A DNA stretch of 64,000 nucleotides, taken from Saussurea involucrata (lineage: Eukaryota; Streptophyta; Magnoliopsida; Asterales; Asteraceae). The stretch covers positions 6,948,501 through 7,012,500 of the forward strand of contig CM066315.1 of NCBI GenBank assembly GCA_033807775.1. Reading direction: 5' to 3'. Both the position numbers and the translations under genes were made by a program. The number at the start of each line of letters is the position of its first letter. Positions within the stretch are counted from its first letter, which is position 1. The notes under the pieces are model-generated. The model saw nothing but the letters and a program-made list of their open reading frames with translations. It was not told the origin of the DNA and did no database searches. This document shows positions 19,436-29,311 of the stretch, in pieces.

Positions 19436-20503
19436 TTAGTCATCATGTACACACAGATTAGGACTTAGACCTAGACTCTGATTGAGAATCCTTTTTACCA
19501 AGAATCTACCCATTGCTGAATCCTTGTTGCAGGTCAGCTTAGTGTGTAACATTCCTTGCAGCCTCTTCATGCTGTGATTGTATATTTCATCTACCAGATA
19601 GTATTCTTGAGTTGCAGAGTCAAGGGAGATGACATATACTCCACAGTTTTCATAGAGCATCCAGTTGGTAATGGCTTGAAACTGTGTGTTTATCCTATGC
19701 TGAACTGCTTCAGGTTTGAACATTTGACACAAGAATTCAAGTACCATTTTAGAGATTGACATCCCTTGCTCAGTCAGCATGTTTTCATATATCTTCATCC
19801 CAACTTTGAACATCTCTTCTAAGTCTGATCTTGAGCAGGTTCTGACAAATTTTCCCCAAGTTGAAAAGACTTCAAATTTTCCATCTGCTCTTTTTATCCT
19901 AATGAACTCCTTTCTACCATCTTTCAAAGTGTCCCAAAAGATGATTTCAGGAGCCTTAGATGATATTGGTTCAGCCTGAAGAGGAATTGGGTTAGAGTCA
20001 ACACTAGTAATGTACAAATCACATTGGGCATCCGTTTGTGATTGCACATTGCTTGATTGCCCTGATGGAGTTGCCACTTCTTCTTCAGCAACTTTTGGAT
20101 CAGATTTTTCTTTCACTGTTTCCTCCTGGGCCTCTTCTGCAGATGACTCCACCCTTGGCTTCTTTTCATTTTTCTTCTTTGAAGTTATGGGCTGGGTTCT
20201 TGGTCTTTTCTTTGACATCATCTTAGTTCTTTTAAGAGTTTTAACAGCTTCAGGAGTTGGTTCAGCTGCTTTAAGTTTTTCAGCAGCAATAACCATTTCT
20301 GCTGCTATGGCTGTTACTGCTTCTCTTAGAACATGTAATGATGCTGCTTCAATGCTGTTCTTCACAATCCAGTATATTTCTTCATCTATTTCAGCTTGAG
20401 TTGTAGTCACTGCTTCCTGCTCAGTTTCTGCTGCTTTGTCTGTTTGGCCTTCAGCAGCATTAACAGTTTCTGCTGCTTGTTCAAACTCAGCAGCATTAAC
20501 AGT
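19436..20503 (-). pseudogene. Element A third ORF, C-terminal part after nonsense codon
   Basis: Same frame as 20504-22171 and separated from it only by a TAA at 20504-20506; the first internal ATG-initiated frame starts near 20410. It contains an Ala/Thr/Glu-rich linker, a strongly basic cluster (residues KRTKMMSKKRPRTQ and KKKNEKKPR) resembling a nuclear-localisation signal, an acidic stretch, and a folded-looking C-terminal domain of about 170 residues (from FWDTLKDGRKEF). No transmembrane-like segment is visible. The whole reading (about 912 codons from the 22171 ATG) was probably one protein. Confidence 0.75.
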
Positions 20504-22171
20504 TTATGCTGCTGTGGTTTCTGCTGCTGTGGTTTCTGCTGCTTTAACACACTCTTCCCCCTTTTCTGTCTCACTGGACTCCCCCTTAAACTGTGCATAA
20601 TCCATTTCCATCTCATTCTCCATGTGAACTGTCTCCCCCTCCATTTGTGGACCCTTCATTTTCAGATCTGCTTCTGACTCTGACTCCCCCTTTTTGGGAG
20701 CATCATCAGTTGAAGTTCTTCTTTTCAGCACAAATTGGGCCTTTTTCTTTTTGTGCAGCAACTTGGTGACCATCTTTTTGAGCTTCTCAATTTGAGACTG
20801 TTGGTAGGTGACCACAGTCTTCAGTTGCTCAATCTCTTTCTTTTGTGCCATAACATCCAAGTTGATATTCCCTATGGTTTCCATCAATTCCTCATAGTTA
20901 TATCTATCCTCACCTTGTTTAGAAGTGTTTACCTTCTTTAAAGGATCACTGGAAGTTTTAGCAGAAGCCTTCTGCCTAGCAGAAGCACTACCTGCCCCCT
21001 TGGTTTCTTGGCACCTGGGTCCTCCTAATGATTTCTCATTTAGAGTTGCCATGGGGAAGGTCTTATTTATGTTACCACTGTCCTTCTCTGTGCTAGCAGA
21101 AGTAGTGGCAGCCTTAGCACCCATATGGTCATCCTTCTCCTTAGAGACCACCTTCTTGGGGTTGGGAGACACCCCTGTGGTTTCCCTGTTGATATTCTCA
21201 ATTGGAGAATGCTCCAACTGAGGGCTTAAAGGCTTAGGGCTCTGAGTAGGTACATCAAGGGAAGGAACCTTGTGCACCTTTCTTCTTTGAAACCTTTTGG
21301 TGATTGTGGGAGTTGGTTGTTCAAGAATGGACTGAGGGATGTCTTTTGAGATGGAAGGTTGGGATTGGTCATCAGTGGGTTGATCTAATGAGGGCCTTGA
21401 TCCTGATGCCATACCTTCAGAGGGGTGGGACACAACCATCATTGTAGAGAACAATGGTGTGTCAACTCCTTCCGAGTCCCTAGGAAGTCTTTTCATATTT
21501 GAAAAAACCTTCCCTTTAGGGGATTTGGGTACATATACCTCAGTAAACTGAGGTAAGTCCATCAATTCCTTGTTAAGAACTTCTTGCACAAACCTTGGAT
21601 ACATGAAAAAGGTCTTTTTGGATTCCAAGTTTGATACAAGATCATTAAAGATCATTGCTGAAAAATTGTACTTTCTGGCAGTGGATAAGCAGACCAAGGC
21701 ATATGCAATGGGACTGCTGAACTCACTCCATCCAGTAGTTTTCTTGGAAATACAGTGCATCAGGGTATGAACAAGAAATCTCCATTGGTTGAAAAATTTT
21801 GACTTGTAGAATTTAAAAACACCAATGGGACCTTCATACCCCATTCTTTGTAAAGTAGAAAAGAGTTCTTCATTAGGAATAGAAGATATACCTGAAGCAT
21901 CATTCAACTGAAGAGAGATGCGAATAACCTCTTCAGTGACTTTCAAGGGTTTATCACAAACCCTTGTTCGAATGGTTTTCTGCCCTTCTTCGACACTAAC
22001 AGTGGCATTCTCCCAAAATTGTGTCTGATGTTCGATATAGATTGTTGGGCTCACTGTTAGGGCATAGGAGATGTGCGAGGATTTGAGAAAATCGACTATA
22101 TCGTGGAATCCCGCAGCTTGTTTCGGCTTCTGAAGCATGGCTAGTTCATTGTGCTCATCCACAAACTCCAT
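20504..22171 (-). CDS. Element A third ORF (post-pol, 'env-like' by position), N-terminal part
   Basis: About 555 codons from the ATG at 22171; the frame is open ten codons further up, but from GTG. SIRE-type elements often carry an ORF after pol that is called env-like. Here I see an N-terminal domain of about 240 residues (ISYALTVSPTIY, FFNQWRFLVHTLMHC, YPRFVQEVLN). A Pro/Ser-rich linker follows, then a coiled coil near residues 430-490 (EIEQLKTVV, QIEKLKKMV) and an acidic tail. No signal peptide or membrane anchor is evident, so envelope function is doubtful. It ends at a TAA inside a tandemly repeated linker where the sister repeat has GAA. Its own array and TATA box lie upstream. Confidence 0.75.
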   Translation of the reverse strand: MEFVDEHNELAMLQKPKQAAGFHDIVDFLKSSHISYALTVSPTIYIEHQTQFWENATVSVEEGQKTIRTRVCDKPLKVTEEVIRISLQLNDASGISSIPNEELFSTLQRMGYEGPIGVFKFYKSKFFNQWRFLVHTLMHCISKKTTGWSEFSSPIAYALVCLSTARKYNFSAMIFNDLVSNLESKKTFFMYPRFVQEVLNKELMDLPQFTEVYVPKSPKGKVFSNMKRLPRDSEGVDTPLFSTMMVVSHPSEGMASGSRPSLDQPTDDQSQPSISKDIPQSILEQPTPTITKRFQRRKVHKVPSLDVPTQSPKPLSPQLEHSPIENINRETTGVSPNPKKVVSKEKDDHMGAKAATTSASTEKDSGNINKTFPMATLNEKSLGGPRCQETKGAGSASARQKASAKTSSDPLKKVNTSKQGEDRYNYEELMETIGNINLDVMAQKKEIEQLKTVVTYQQSQIEKLKKMVTKLLHKKKKAQFVLKRRTSTDDAPKKGESESEADLKMKGPQMEGETVHMENEMEMDYAQFKGESSETEKGEECVKAAETTAAETTAA

Positions 22172-22284
22172 GATTCCTGAGGATTCTTGAAAGAAAAGCA
22201 CAGAGATTCTGGGAGACTAGGTTAGAACGAGAGAGAAGAAGTAAATGCGAAGAGTCGTTATGAACTTGGGCGGGCAAACAGGGG

Positions 22285-22292
22285 TATTTATA
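22285..22292 (-). promoter_or_regulatory. Candidate internal TATA box upstream of the third ORF
   Basis: TATAAATA on the minus strand within GGGCATATAAATACCCC. It lies 18 bp downstream of the 27-copy array and about 114 nt upstream of the third-ORF ATG. Array plus TATA reproduces the layout of the element's own LTR promoter. Confidence 0.6.
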
Positions 22293-22310
22293 TGCCCTAG
22301 ATTATCAAAA

Positions 22311-22834
22311 GCAGTATTAACGACATAAGCAGTATTAACTACCGAGCAGTATTAACTACCTAGCAGTATTAACTACCGAGCAGTATTAACTACCTAGCAG
22401 TATTAACTACCAAGCAGTATTAACTACCTAGCAGTATTAACTACCAAGCAGTATTAACTACACTAGCAGTATTAACTACTGAGCAGTATTAACTACCTAG
22501 CAGTATTAACTACCTAGCAGTATTAACTACCGAGCAGTATTAACTACCAAGCAGTATTAACTACACTAGCAGTATTAACTGCACTAGCAGTATTAACTAC
22601 TGAGCAGTATTAACTACCAAGCAGTATTAACTACCAAGCAGTATTAACTACCTAGCAGTATTAACTACCTAGCAGTATTAACTGCACTAGCAGTATTAAC
22701 TGCACTAGCAGTATTAACTACTGAGCAGTATTAACTACTGAGCAGTATTAACTGCACAAGCAGTATTAACTACTAGAATACAGGCAGTAGTAACTTCTGT
22801 AATGGCAGTAGTAACGCTGCACAGGCAGTAGTAA
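22311..22834 (-). repeat. 27-copy GCAGTATTAAC array
   Basis: 27 copies of GCAGTATTAAC, every 17-19 bp with short variable linkers (TACCTA, TACCGA, TACACTA, TGCACTA). Three GCAGTAGTAAC copies follow at 22783-22834. The array fills most of the 780 bp between the pol stop and the third-ORF start. The core is invariant while the linkers vary, which suggests selection or copying of the core. Not a CRISPR array: plant element, spacers of only 6-8 bp. Confidence 0.9.
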
Positions 22835-22951
22835 CCACACTTACACTTTTCTGCACTTGGTAATCTGAGGGAAACAGAGGATCCTGAGAAAGAAAGTTAG
22901 TAGCACCAAATATATGAAGAAATACAGGTATAAAAACAGAAAGTCATAAAT

Positions 22952-25900
22952 TTATTCTAGGTTGATCATGCCCACACTTGTTACCAAAAAGGTGAATCTA
23001 CCCACATCAAAGGCTTTTGTGAATAGATCAGCAAACTGGTCATTTGTATGAACTTTAGCAACCTGAATTAATTTCTTTTCATTGCAATCTCTTATAAAGT
23101 GATACCTTATCTCTATATGCTTTGTTTTTGAGTGTTTGACTGGATTATTTACAATGCTAATAGCACTGTTGTTATCAATGAAGATTGGTGTGTGAAGAAA
23201 TGTTACCCCATAGTCCAACATCTGATTCTGAATCCATAGAACCTGAGAGCAGCAGCTTGCAGCAGCTATGTACTCAGCCTCTGTGGTAGATAAGGACACT
23301 GTGGTTTGTTTCTTACACTGCCAAGATACTAGTCTTGTACCCAAAAACTGACATCCACCTGAAGTAGACTTCCTATCCATGTTGGCTCCTCCCAAATCAC
23401 TATCTGAATATGCAAGCAAGTCAAAAGAGGATTCATGAGGATACCAGAGACCTAATCTAGGTTGCCCTTTTAAGTATCTGAATATTCTCTTGACAGCATG
23501 AAGGTGTGATTGCTTTGGAGAAACCTGAAATCTGGCACAAACACAGACTGAAAACATAATGTCAGGTCTAGAGGCTGTGAGATACATGAGAGATCCAATC
23601 ATTGATCTGTAATGATGGACATCCACATCCTCCCCCTCAAGATCTGCAGTGATCTGTTTATGTGTTTCCATTGGTGTGCTTGCTGGCTTTGAGTCTGATA
23701 GACCAAACTTGTCCAAGATGTCTTTCACATATTTGGATTGGCTAATAAAAATCCCATCTTTCCTCTGTTTTACCTGAAGCCCAAGAAAGAATGTAAGTTC
23801 TCCCATGGAACTCATCTTGAAGCTTTTGTGCATCAATTCTTCAAACTCTTTACACATTTGATCATTGGTGGATCCAAAGATGATGTCATCCACATAGATC
23901 TGAACAAGTAAAGTACCTCTCTTTCTCCTCTTGATAAACAGGGTCTTGTCAATTACTCCTCTTTCAAAGTCATTTTTCAAGAGATAGGTAGACAAAGTGT
24001 CATACCATGCTCTTGGGGCCTGATGCAAACCATAGAGAGCCTTCTTCAGCTTGTATACTCTGTCAGGGTGCAATGGATTCTCAAATCCAGGGGGTTGACA
24101 GACATATACTTCTTCCTCAATACTTCCATACAGAAATGCACTTTTGACATCCATTTGGTACACTTTGAACTTCATGTAGGAGGCATAGGCTAGAAATAAC
24201 CTGATTGCTTCAATCCTTGCCACAGGAGCAAAGACTTCCTCATAATCTATTCCTTCTTCCTGAGTGTACCCTTGTGCAACCAGTCTAGCTTTGTTTCTGA
24301 TTACAATCCCTCTGTCATCCTTCTTGTTCCTGAAAATCCACTTGGTGCCAATTGCTCTATGACCTTTTGGAAGGTCTACCAAGTCCCAAACATCCTGTAA
24401 TTTGAACTGTAGCAGCTCCTCTTGCATTGCCTCTATCCAGCTTGGGTCTTTCATGGCATCATAAGCCTTTTTAGGCTCAATCTGGGACAGAAAGCAAGTA
24501 AGAACAGTGTTAACTGTATTTTGCTGCTCTTGCAACTCTTGGAGTCTGCTTTGCTTTCTAGTCATCATGGGAGATGCAATATCTCCAATCACCAACTCAG
24601 GAGGATGATTTTTCTGAGTTCTTGTTGGATGACCAGCTTCCTCTTGTAAGTCCTCATCCAGATTAGACTCATTTAATTCTGGATATGTTTCTGCTTCTTC
24701 AGTCACCTCAGATTCTCTGGAATTTGAACCTGAAGACTGATTTTCCTCTGCTCTCCTCTCTTCTTCATTCTGAATAGGTTCAGTCTCCTCATGGTGTTCA
24801 CAGAATTCAACAGGATCAATGGAAGGGATTGGAAATATCACAGATTGGATTCTGTGTTCTGATGTTGGTGTATCCCTTTGTTCTGCATATACATCACCAC
24901 TGAAACCCAAAGAATTAGTGAGTGAATCAATGTCAAATAGCCAATTAGGACCTGAACCAATAGGATTTGGTGTGTTCTCATTGCATTTGACATTGTCACT
25001 TTCTTCAATTATTCTAGAAGAGGTATTAAAAACTCTGTAGGCCTTACTTTGAGATGAATACCCAACAAGAAAACCATCATCTGCTTTGCTATCAAACTTG
25101 CCTAAGTGAGATTTGGTATTGAGAATAGTACAAGGACATCCAAATGGCTTGAAAAATCCAATATATGGTTTCCTTTTATGGAAAAGCTCATAAGGTGTCT
25201 TGTTTTTAGGCTTTACAACTAAAACTCTGTTTTGAACATAGCAGGCAGTATTAACTGCTTCTGCCCAAAAGGTAATTGGTAACTTTGAATCAGCTAACAG
25301 AGATCTAGCAGCCTCAATCAATGTCCTATTCCTTCTCTCAGCAACACCATTTTGTTGTGGAGTCCTAGGAGCACTGTATTGTCTCTCAATTCCTTTTTCT
25401 TCACAAAAGGTGTTTAGATCAAAATTTTTAAACTCAGTTCCATTATCTGATCTAATGACTTTCACTCTTTGATTTGATTGGTTTTCAATTTTGAGAATAA
25501 AAGATTTGATCAGTCCACTTGTCTCATCTTTAGTTCTCAGAAAATATACCCAAGTAAATCTAGAATAATCATCAACAATAACTAAGCAGTATGATTTCTT
25601 GCCAATACTCATCACATTAGTAGGACCAAACAGATCCATATGTAACAGTTGAAGAGGATTTGATATAGTGTTTATCTCTTTGGACTTATGAGAAGTTTTG
25701 TGTTGTTTGCCTTTGAGACATGCAACACAATGATCATCACATGAATAGACTTTGGATGGCAAACCCCTTACAAGGTTATTCTTAACAAGTTTATTTATTG
25801 TTTTAAAGTTCATGTGACACATCCTTCTGTGCCATAGTGATGATTCATCCAAAGAAGCTTTTGAAACTAAACAATTTAGGGATGAATCAGATGATACACT

Positions 25901-26287
25901 TTCCAAATCTAAACAATAAACATTATCCTTCCTAGGAGTTCTCAGAAGTATCATGTTTTCATCAACCACTTTGTATCCAGGAGCAAGGATAATACATTCA
26001 GAGTCAGTAAACAATATGCTATGCTTCTTGTCACAAACCTGTGATACACTTAACAGGTTGTATCTCAATTGTTCAACATAGTACACATCTTCAAAGGTCA
26101 TCTTACCCTTTGAAACATCACCCTTACCACTTATCTTTCCACCAGCAGGATTATCCCCAAATGCAACATGTCCTCCATCAATCTTTTTGAAATTTTTGAG
26201 GCAGGCCATGTTACCTGTCATGTGCCTGGAGCAACCACTATCAACATGCCAAATGCTCTTCCCCTTGAGCTGTTGGTTGCCCTGCAC
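22952..26287 (-). CDS. Element A pol (protease, integrase, RT, RNase H)
   Basis: 1111 codons, opening on a non-ATG codon and overlapping nothing. It begins 11 bp after the gag stop and is in the -1 frame relative to gag, so expression needs a frameshift or readthrough step. Motifs: protease DSGC about residues 16-19; integrase HHCC about 150-195; DDE core with aspartates near 217 and 279 and glutamate near 315; RT about 640-880 with YVDD near 798; RNase H from about 955 (YSDSDLGG) to 1080. Integrase before RT is the Ty1/copia order. No internal stop. It is probably the only intact SIRE-type polymerase in this nest. Confidence 0.92.
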   Translation of the reverse strand: MQGNQQLKGKSIWHVDSGCSRHMTGNMACLKNFKKIDGGHVAFGDNPAGGKISGKGDVSKGKMTFEDVYYVEQLRYNLLSVSQVCDKKHSILFTDSECIILAPGYKVVDENMILLRTPRKDNVYCLDLESVSSDSSLNCLVSKASLDESSLWHRRMCHMNFKTINKLVKNNLVRGLPSKVYSCDDHCVACLKGKQHKTSHKSKEINTISNPLQLLHMDLFGPTNVMSIGKKSYCLVIVDDYSRFTWVYFLRTKDETSGLIKSFILKIENQSNQRVKVIRSDNGTEFKNFDLNTFCEEKGIERQYSAPRTPQQNGVAERRNRTLIEAARSLLADSKLPITFWAEAVNTACYVQNRVLVVKPKNKTPYELFHKRKPYIGFFKPFGCPCTILNTKSHLGKFDSKADDGFLVGYSSQSKAYRVFNTSSRIIEESDNVKCNENTPNPIGSGPNWLFDIDSLTNSLGFSGDVYAEQRDTPTSEHRIQSVIFPIPSIDPVEFCEHHEETEPIQNEEERRAEENQSSGSNSRESEVTEEAETYPELNESNLDEDLQEEAGHPTRTQKNHPPELVIGDIASPMMTRKQSRLQELQEQQNTVNTVLTCFLSQIEPKKAYDAMKDPSWIEAMQEELLQFKLQDVWDLVDLPKGHRAIGTKWIFRNKKDDRGIVIRNKARLVAQGYTQEEGIDYEEVFAPVARIEAIRLFLAYASYMKFKVYQMDVKSAFLYGSIEEEVYVCQPPGFENPLHPDRVYKLKKALYGLHQAPRAWYDTLSTYLLKNDFERGVIDKTLFIKRRKRGTLLVQIYVDDIIFGSTNDQMCKEFEELMHKSFKMSSMGELTFFLGLQVKQRKDGIFISQSKYVKDILDKFGLSDSKPASTPMETHKQITADLEGEDVDVHHYRSMIGSLMYLTASRPDIMFSVCVCARFQVSPKQSHLHAVKRIFRYLKGQPRLGLWYPHESSFDLLAYSDSDLGGANMDRKSTSGGCQFLGTRLVSWQCKKQTTVSLSTTEAEYIAAASCCSQVLWIQNQMLDYGVTFLHTPIFIDNNSAISIVNNPVKHSKTKHIEIRYHFIRDCNEKKLIQVAKVHTNDQFADLFTKAFDVGRFTFLVTSVGMINLE

Positions 26288-26298
26288 ATCGAGATAAA

Positions 26299-28980
26299 TC
26301 AGTTAGTTTTATTTGGAACCCAAGCCGAAGTGGTCTTGGGTCTCCCTTGCTCATCAAAGTACTTACACTTGGTTTTGATGAGATTTTTAAATTTGGGTAC
26401 TGCTGTGCTGGAGTACTTTGTCAAAATTATTGGTGTAGCAGCACTTGCAGCAGTACTAACAGTGCTAGCAGTACTAATACTGGGAGCGGCAGTATTAACC
26501 TCAGAAGTACTAACAGAGGTAGCATTATTAACAGAGTTAACACTGCTAGAAGCAGTATTAACAGAGTTAATACTGCTAGCAGCAGTACTATCTGAAGAAG
26601 AAGCACTAAAAGTATTAGCAGCACTAACATTGGACTGATTACTAGCAGTATTAACACTGCTAGCAGCACTAACTTTGGAATGATTACTAGCAGTATTAAT
26701 ACTGCTAGCAGCACTAACTTTTGAAGCAGTACTAACAGTGTTAGCAGTACTAACACTGTTAGCAGCAGTATTGTTTTTAGTGCTTTTTGGAACCCACATA
26801 GTATCACATTCCTTTTCAGTCGTTTTCTTTATGTGGCTTTTGGGTTTATCTTGTTTCTTTGCCACATTTTTCTTTGCAGACTTTTTATATCCACCATTCT
26901 TTCTGTAACCACCAGGTTTTTGAAAAGATCTTTGAGCATTAAACCTTTGGTTAACAGGATTGAAATAACAGTGTTTGGCTAAGTGATTTAGCTTACCACG
27001 GATGAAACAAGGTTTTGGCCTGTTGATTCTGTTCAGGTCAACTCCTTGTCTCATAGCCCACTGGTTATTCCAGTTCCTTTGATTTCCCCTCTGATTATCA
27101 TGTTTTTGGGGCTTGTTCTCTTTAGACTTCCTGCAGGAACACTGTTTACAGATATTGGAGTTCACAACTTTGGGCTGTGTGTAATGAACTTCCTTTTTCT
27201 CTTCAGTCCTTTTGATCTCAGTGTTCTTGACACATGGACTCTCACATTCCTCATCAGAGTCTACTTTGTCAGTCTCATCCTCAACAACTATTTCTTTTTC
27301 ATAAGGATCTATATTAATCTTTAATTCAGGTTCCTTTCTATCCTTGGTCTCTAACAAATCAGACTTAGGAGGTATGTAGTTGTTATTGTAGGGTGGAGGT
27401 GTGGTATTGTATCCTATCCCTACTTTCATCTTGTCATGGATTTGTGCTTTAATGATGGTGTCCATGGTTTTAGAAGCACAGGTAAACTTTTCAACATCAA
27501 GTTTAACCTTTTTAAGCTCTTCTTTTAACTTCTCATTCTCCTCCCCAGACACTTTCAGCTTAATCTCATACTCATTCTTCTCCCACTTCCAATAGTTAGT
27601 ATCATAGTGGTGTTGAAGTTCATTAGCTTGAAAAGCTCTAATCTGTTCCTCAAACCTTTCTACAATCCTAACATAATCTTTCACATCTTTCTCTAGCCTC
27701 TTAAGGTCATCACACATACTCTGATTGTGATCCCTATATCTTTTAACAGCATCAATGCAAGCTTGAGAACATAGTTTAGATTGTACCTCAGTGGGAATAT
27801 CAGATACTTCTGCCATAAGAGCTTGATTCTGACAGGCTTCTTCAGCTTGATCACTCCAATCAAATCCCATTCCTTGTTGAGAAACAAGGGCTTGAGAGGA
27901 GCTTCTGTTTTGGTTTCCATTTGGAGTCTGTGATCCTCCACTTCTGCATTCTCTGGCAAAGTGTCCCATCTTGTGACACTTATAACATTCAACCTTGGAC
28001 TTGTCAAAGCCTGCACCATCTTCTCTTCTTTGGGAAAAGTTGTTTCTCCCAGTCCTTTTGATGAATTTCTTCACCCTCATTGATAGCATAGCCATCTGCC
28101 ACTTGATGTCCATCTCTTCCAGATCATCAGCATTGATCTGCTCTAAATCATCATTGATTAGAGAAGAGTGGACATGACTAGAAAAGAATGCTTCTAGTAC
28201 AGAATCTGTAGTCTTCTCTTGATTTGTTCCACCAGCAGTATTAACAGAACCTGCAGTATTAACAGAATCAGGATTAGCAGCAGTATTAGAGGATGAAGAT
28301 AATAAAGCAGCATTATAAACAAATCCTGATGGCCTTTTCTTGGCTTCAACTTCAGCCTCAAATACTCTCAGATCATTGTAGAGGTCATCTAGCTCTTTGT
28401 CCTCCAATTGGTCATTCTGTCTGAATGAGACTGTGTACATGGTCCATTCTTCTCCCAATGATCTAAGGAACTTTCTATTGACATCATCAGCATCCATGTG
28501 TACACCCACAGTTGCTAATTCTCCAATTAACTTGTTAAATCTGTCAAAAGTTTGAGTCATAGACTCATTCTTTGCAGACATAAAGTTTTCATATTGTTGC
28601 CTGAGAATAGCCTTTTGATTTCTCTTTGTGCTCTTTGTGCCAGTAAATCTTTTCTCTAGAGCATTCCACAACATCTGTGCATCTGTGCAGTGTTGGAATT
28701 GATGTTGGTACTCATTAGGAATAGCCAAAAGCAGAGTGCTTAAGGCCTTCATCTCTGTTTGTCTTACTTTCTTTTCAGCATCTGTCTTGGGAGGAGGTCT
28801 CTTTCCATCTGCTCCAATCTTTCCTTCATTACATGGGCCATTTTCTATGATGTCCCATATTGCATAATCAGTAAGAAGAATGTACTGCTTGATTCTTAGT
28901 TTCCACATGTCAAATTCATTGGGTTTGAGCATGGGAACCTTTGAAACAAGAGTACTGTGAGAATCCATTGAATTGTCCAT
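26299..28980 (-). CDS. Element A gag
   Basis: About 893 codons from the ATG at 28980; the frame is open further up into the PBS but lacks ATG. UBN2-type copia gag domain in the first 240 residues, a CX2CX4HX4C knuckle near residues 335-350, then a charged coiled coil. A second knuckle-like CFIRGKLNHLAKHC has arginine where the second cysteine is expected. The C-terminal 150 residues are a Ser/Thr/Ala/Asn/Val linker. It is encoded largely by GTTAATACTGCT-like words (26420-26770), the same motif as in the LTR and the array. Large gags of this kind are typical of SIRE elements. Confidence 0.88.
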   Translation of the reverse strand: MDNSMDSHSTLVSKVPMLKPNEFDMWKLRIKQYILLTDYAIWDIIENGPCNEGKIGADGKRPPPKTDAEKKVRQTEMKALSTLLLAIPNEYQHQFQHCTDAQMLWNALEKRFTGTKSTKRNQKAILRQQYENFMSAKNESMTQTFDRFNKLIGELATVGVHMDADDVNRKFLRSLGEEWTMYTVSFRQNDQLEDKELDDLYNDLRVFEAEVEAKKRPSGFVYNAALLSSSSNTAANPDSVNTAGSVNTAGGTNQEKTTDSVLEAFFSSHVHSSLINDDLEQINADDLEEMDIKWQMAMLSMRVKKFIKRTGRNNFSQRREDGAGFDKSKVECYKCHKMGHFARECRSGGSQTPNGNQNRSSSQALVSQQGMGFDWSDQAEEACQNQALMAEVSDIPTEVQSKLCSQACIDAVKRYRDHNQSMCDDLKRLEKDVKDYVRIVERFEEQIRAFQANELQHHYDTNYWKWEKNEYEIKLKVSGEENEKLKEELKKVKLDVEKFTCASKTMDTIIKAQIHDKMKVGIGYNTTPPPYNNNYIPPKSDLLETKDRKEPELKINIDPYEKEIVVEDETDKVDSDEECESPCVKNTEIKRTEEKKEVHYTQPKVVNSNICKQCSCRKSKENKPQKHDNQRGNQRNWNNQWAMRQGVDLNRINRPKPCFIRGKLNHLAKHCYFNPVNQRFNAQRSFQKPGGYRKNGGYKKSAKKNVAKKQDKPKSHIKKTTEKECDTMWVPKSTKNNTAANSVSTANTVSTASKVSAASSINTASNHSKVSAASSVNTASNQSNVSAANTFSASSSDSTAASSINSVNTASSSVNSVNNATSVSTSEVNTAAPSISTASTVSTAASAATPIILTKYSSTAVPKFKNLIKTKCKYFDEQGRPKTTSAWVPNKTN

Positions 28981-28998
28981 AGCTTCTAAGATACCAAT

Positions 28999-29010
28999 GC
29001 TCTGATACCA
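28999..29010 (-). other. Primer-binding site of element A
   Basis: TGGTATCAGAGC on the minus strand, two bases from the 5' LTR, matching initiator-Met tRNA. Confidence 0.9.
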
Positions 29011-29012
29011 CT

Positions 29013-29311
29013 TGTCAGGATCGATTCTTAACAAGAATTAAACTTCTTAGAAACAGAATTTAGAGAATCTTGCGGAATAGAACTCTAAATCAATTAAAGA
29101 ACAATCAATAGAAATTCAATAAACTGTATATATATCAAACAGTTATTACTCACAAGTTTTACACCAAACCTCAATCTTGTTGAACAGGCTCAACAAGACG
29201 ATTTCTACTTCTCTAGAAATAGGATCTATGATCTTGAGGTTAATTCACTCTTGAATGAATATCGAATTCTGTATACTCTCTATCTTCTGTTTTCGTCACT
29301 TTCATATATTC
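29013..29311 (-). repeat. Element A 5' LTR, first piece
   Basis: Matches 18626-18924 of the 3' LTR up to TATTC (29307-29311), where element B is inserted. The LTR resumes at 40025. Confidence 0.93.

Noticed and set aside
19436..22171. Host gene interpretation of the two large minus-strand frames
   Set aside because: They lie between pol and the 3' LTR of element A, inside its target duplication, and share the element's own repeat motif in their linker.
22311..22834. Regular short repeats with spacers resembling a CRISPR array
   Set aside because: It is inside a plant retrotransposon. Repeats are 11 bp and linkers 6-8 bp with a few recurring sequences, and there are no cas genes.
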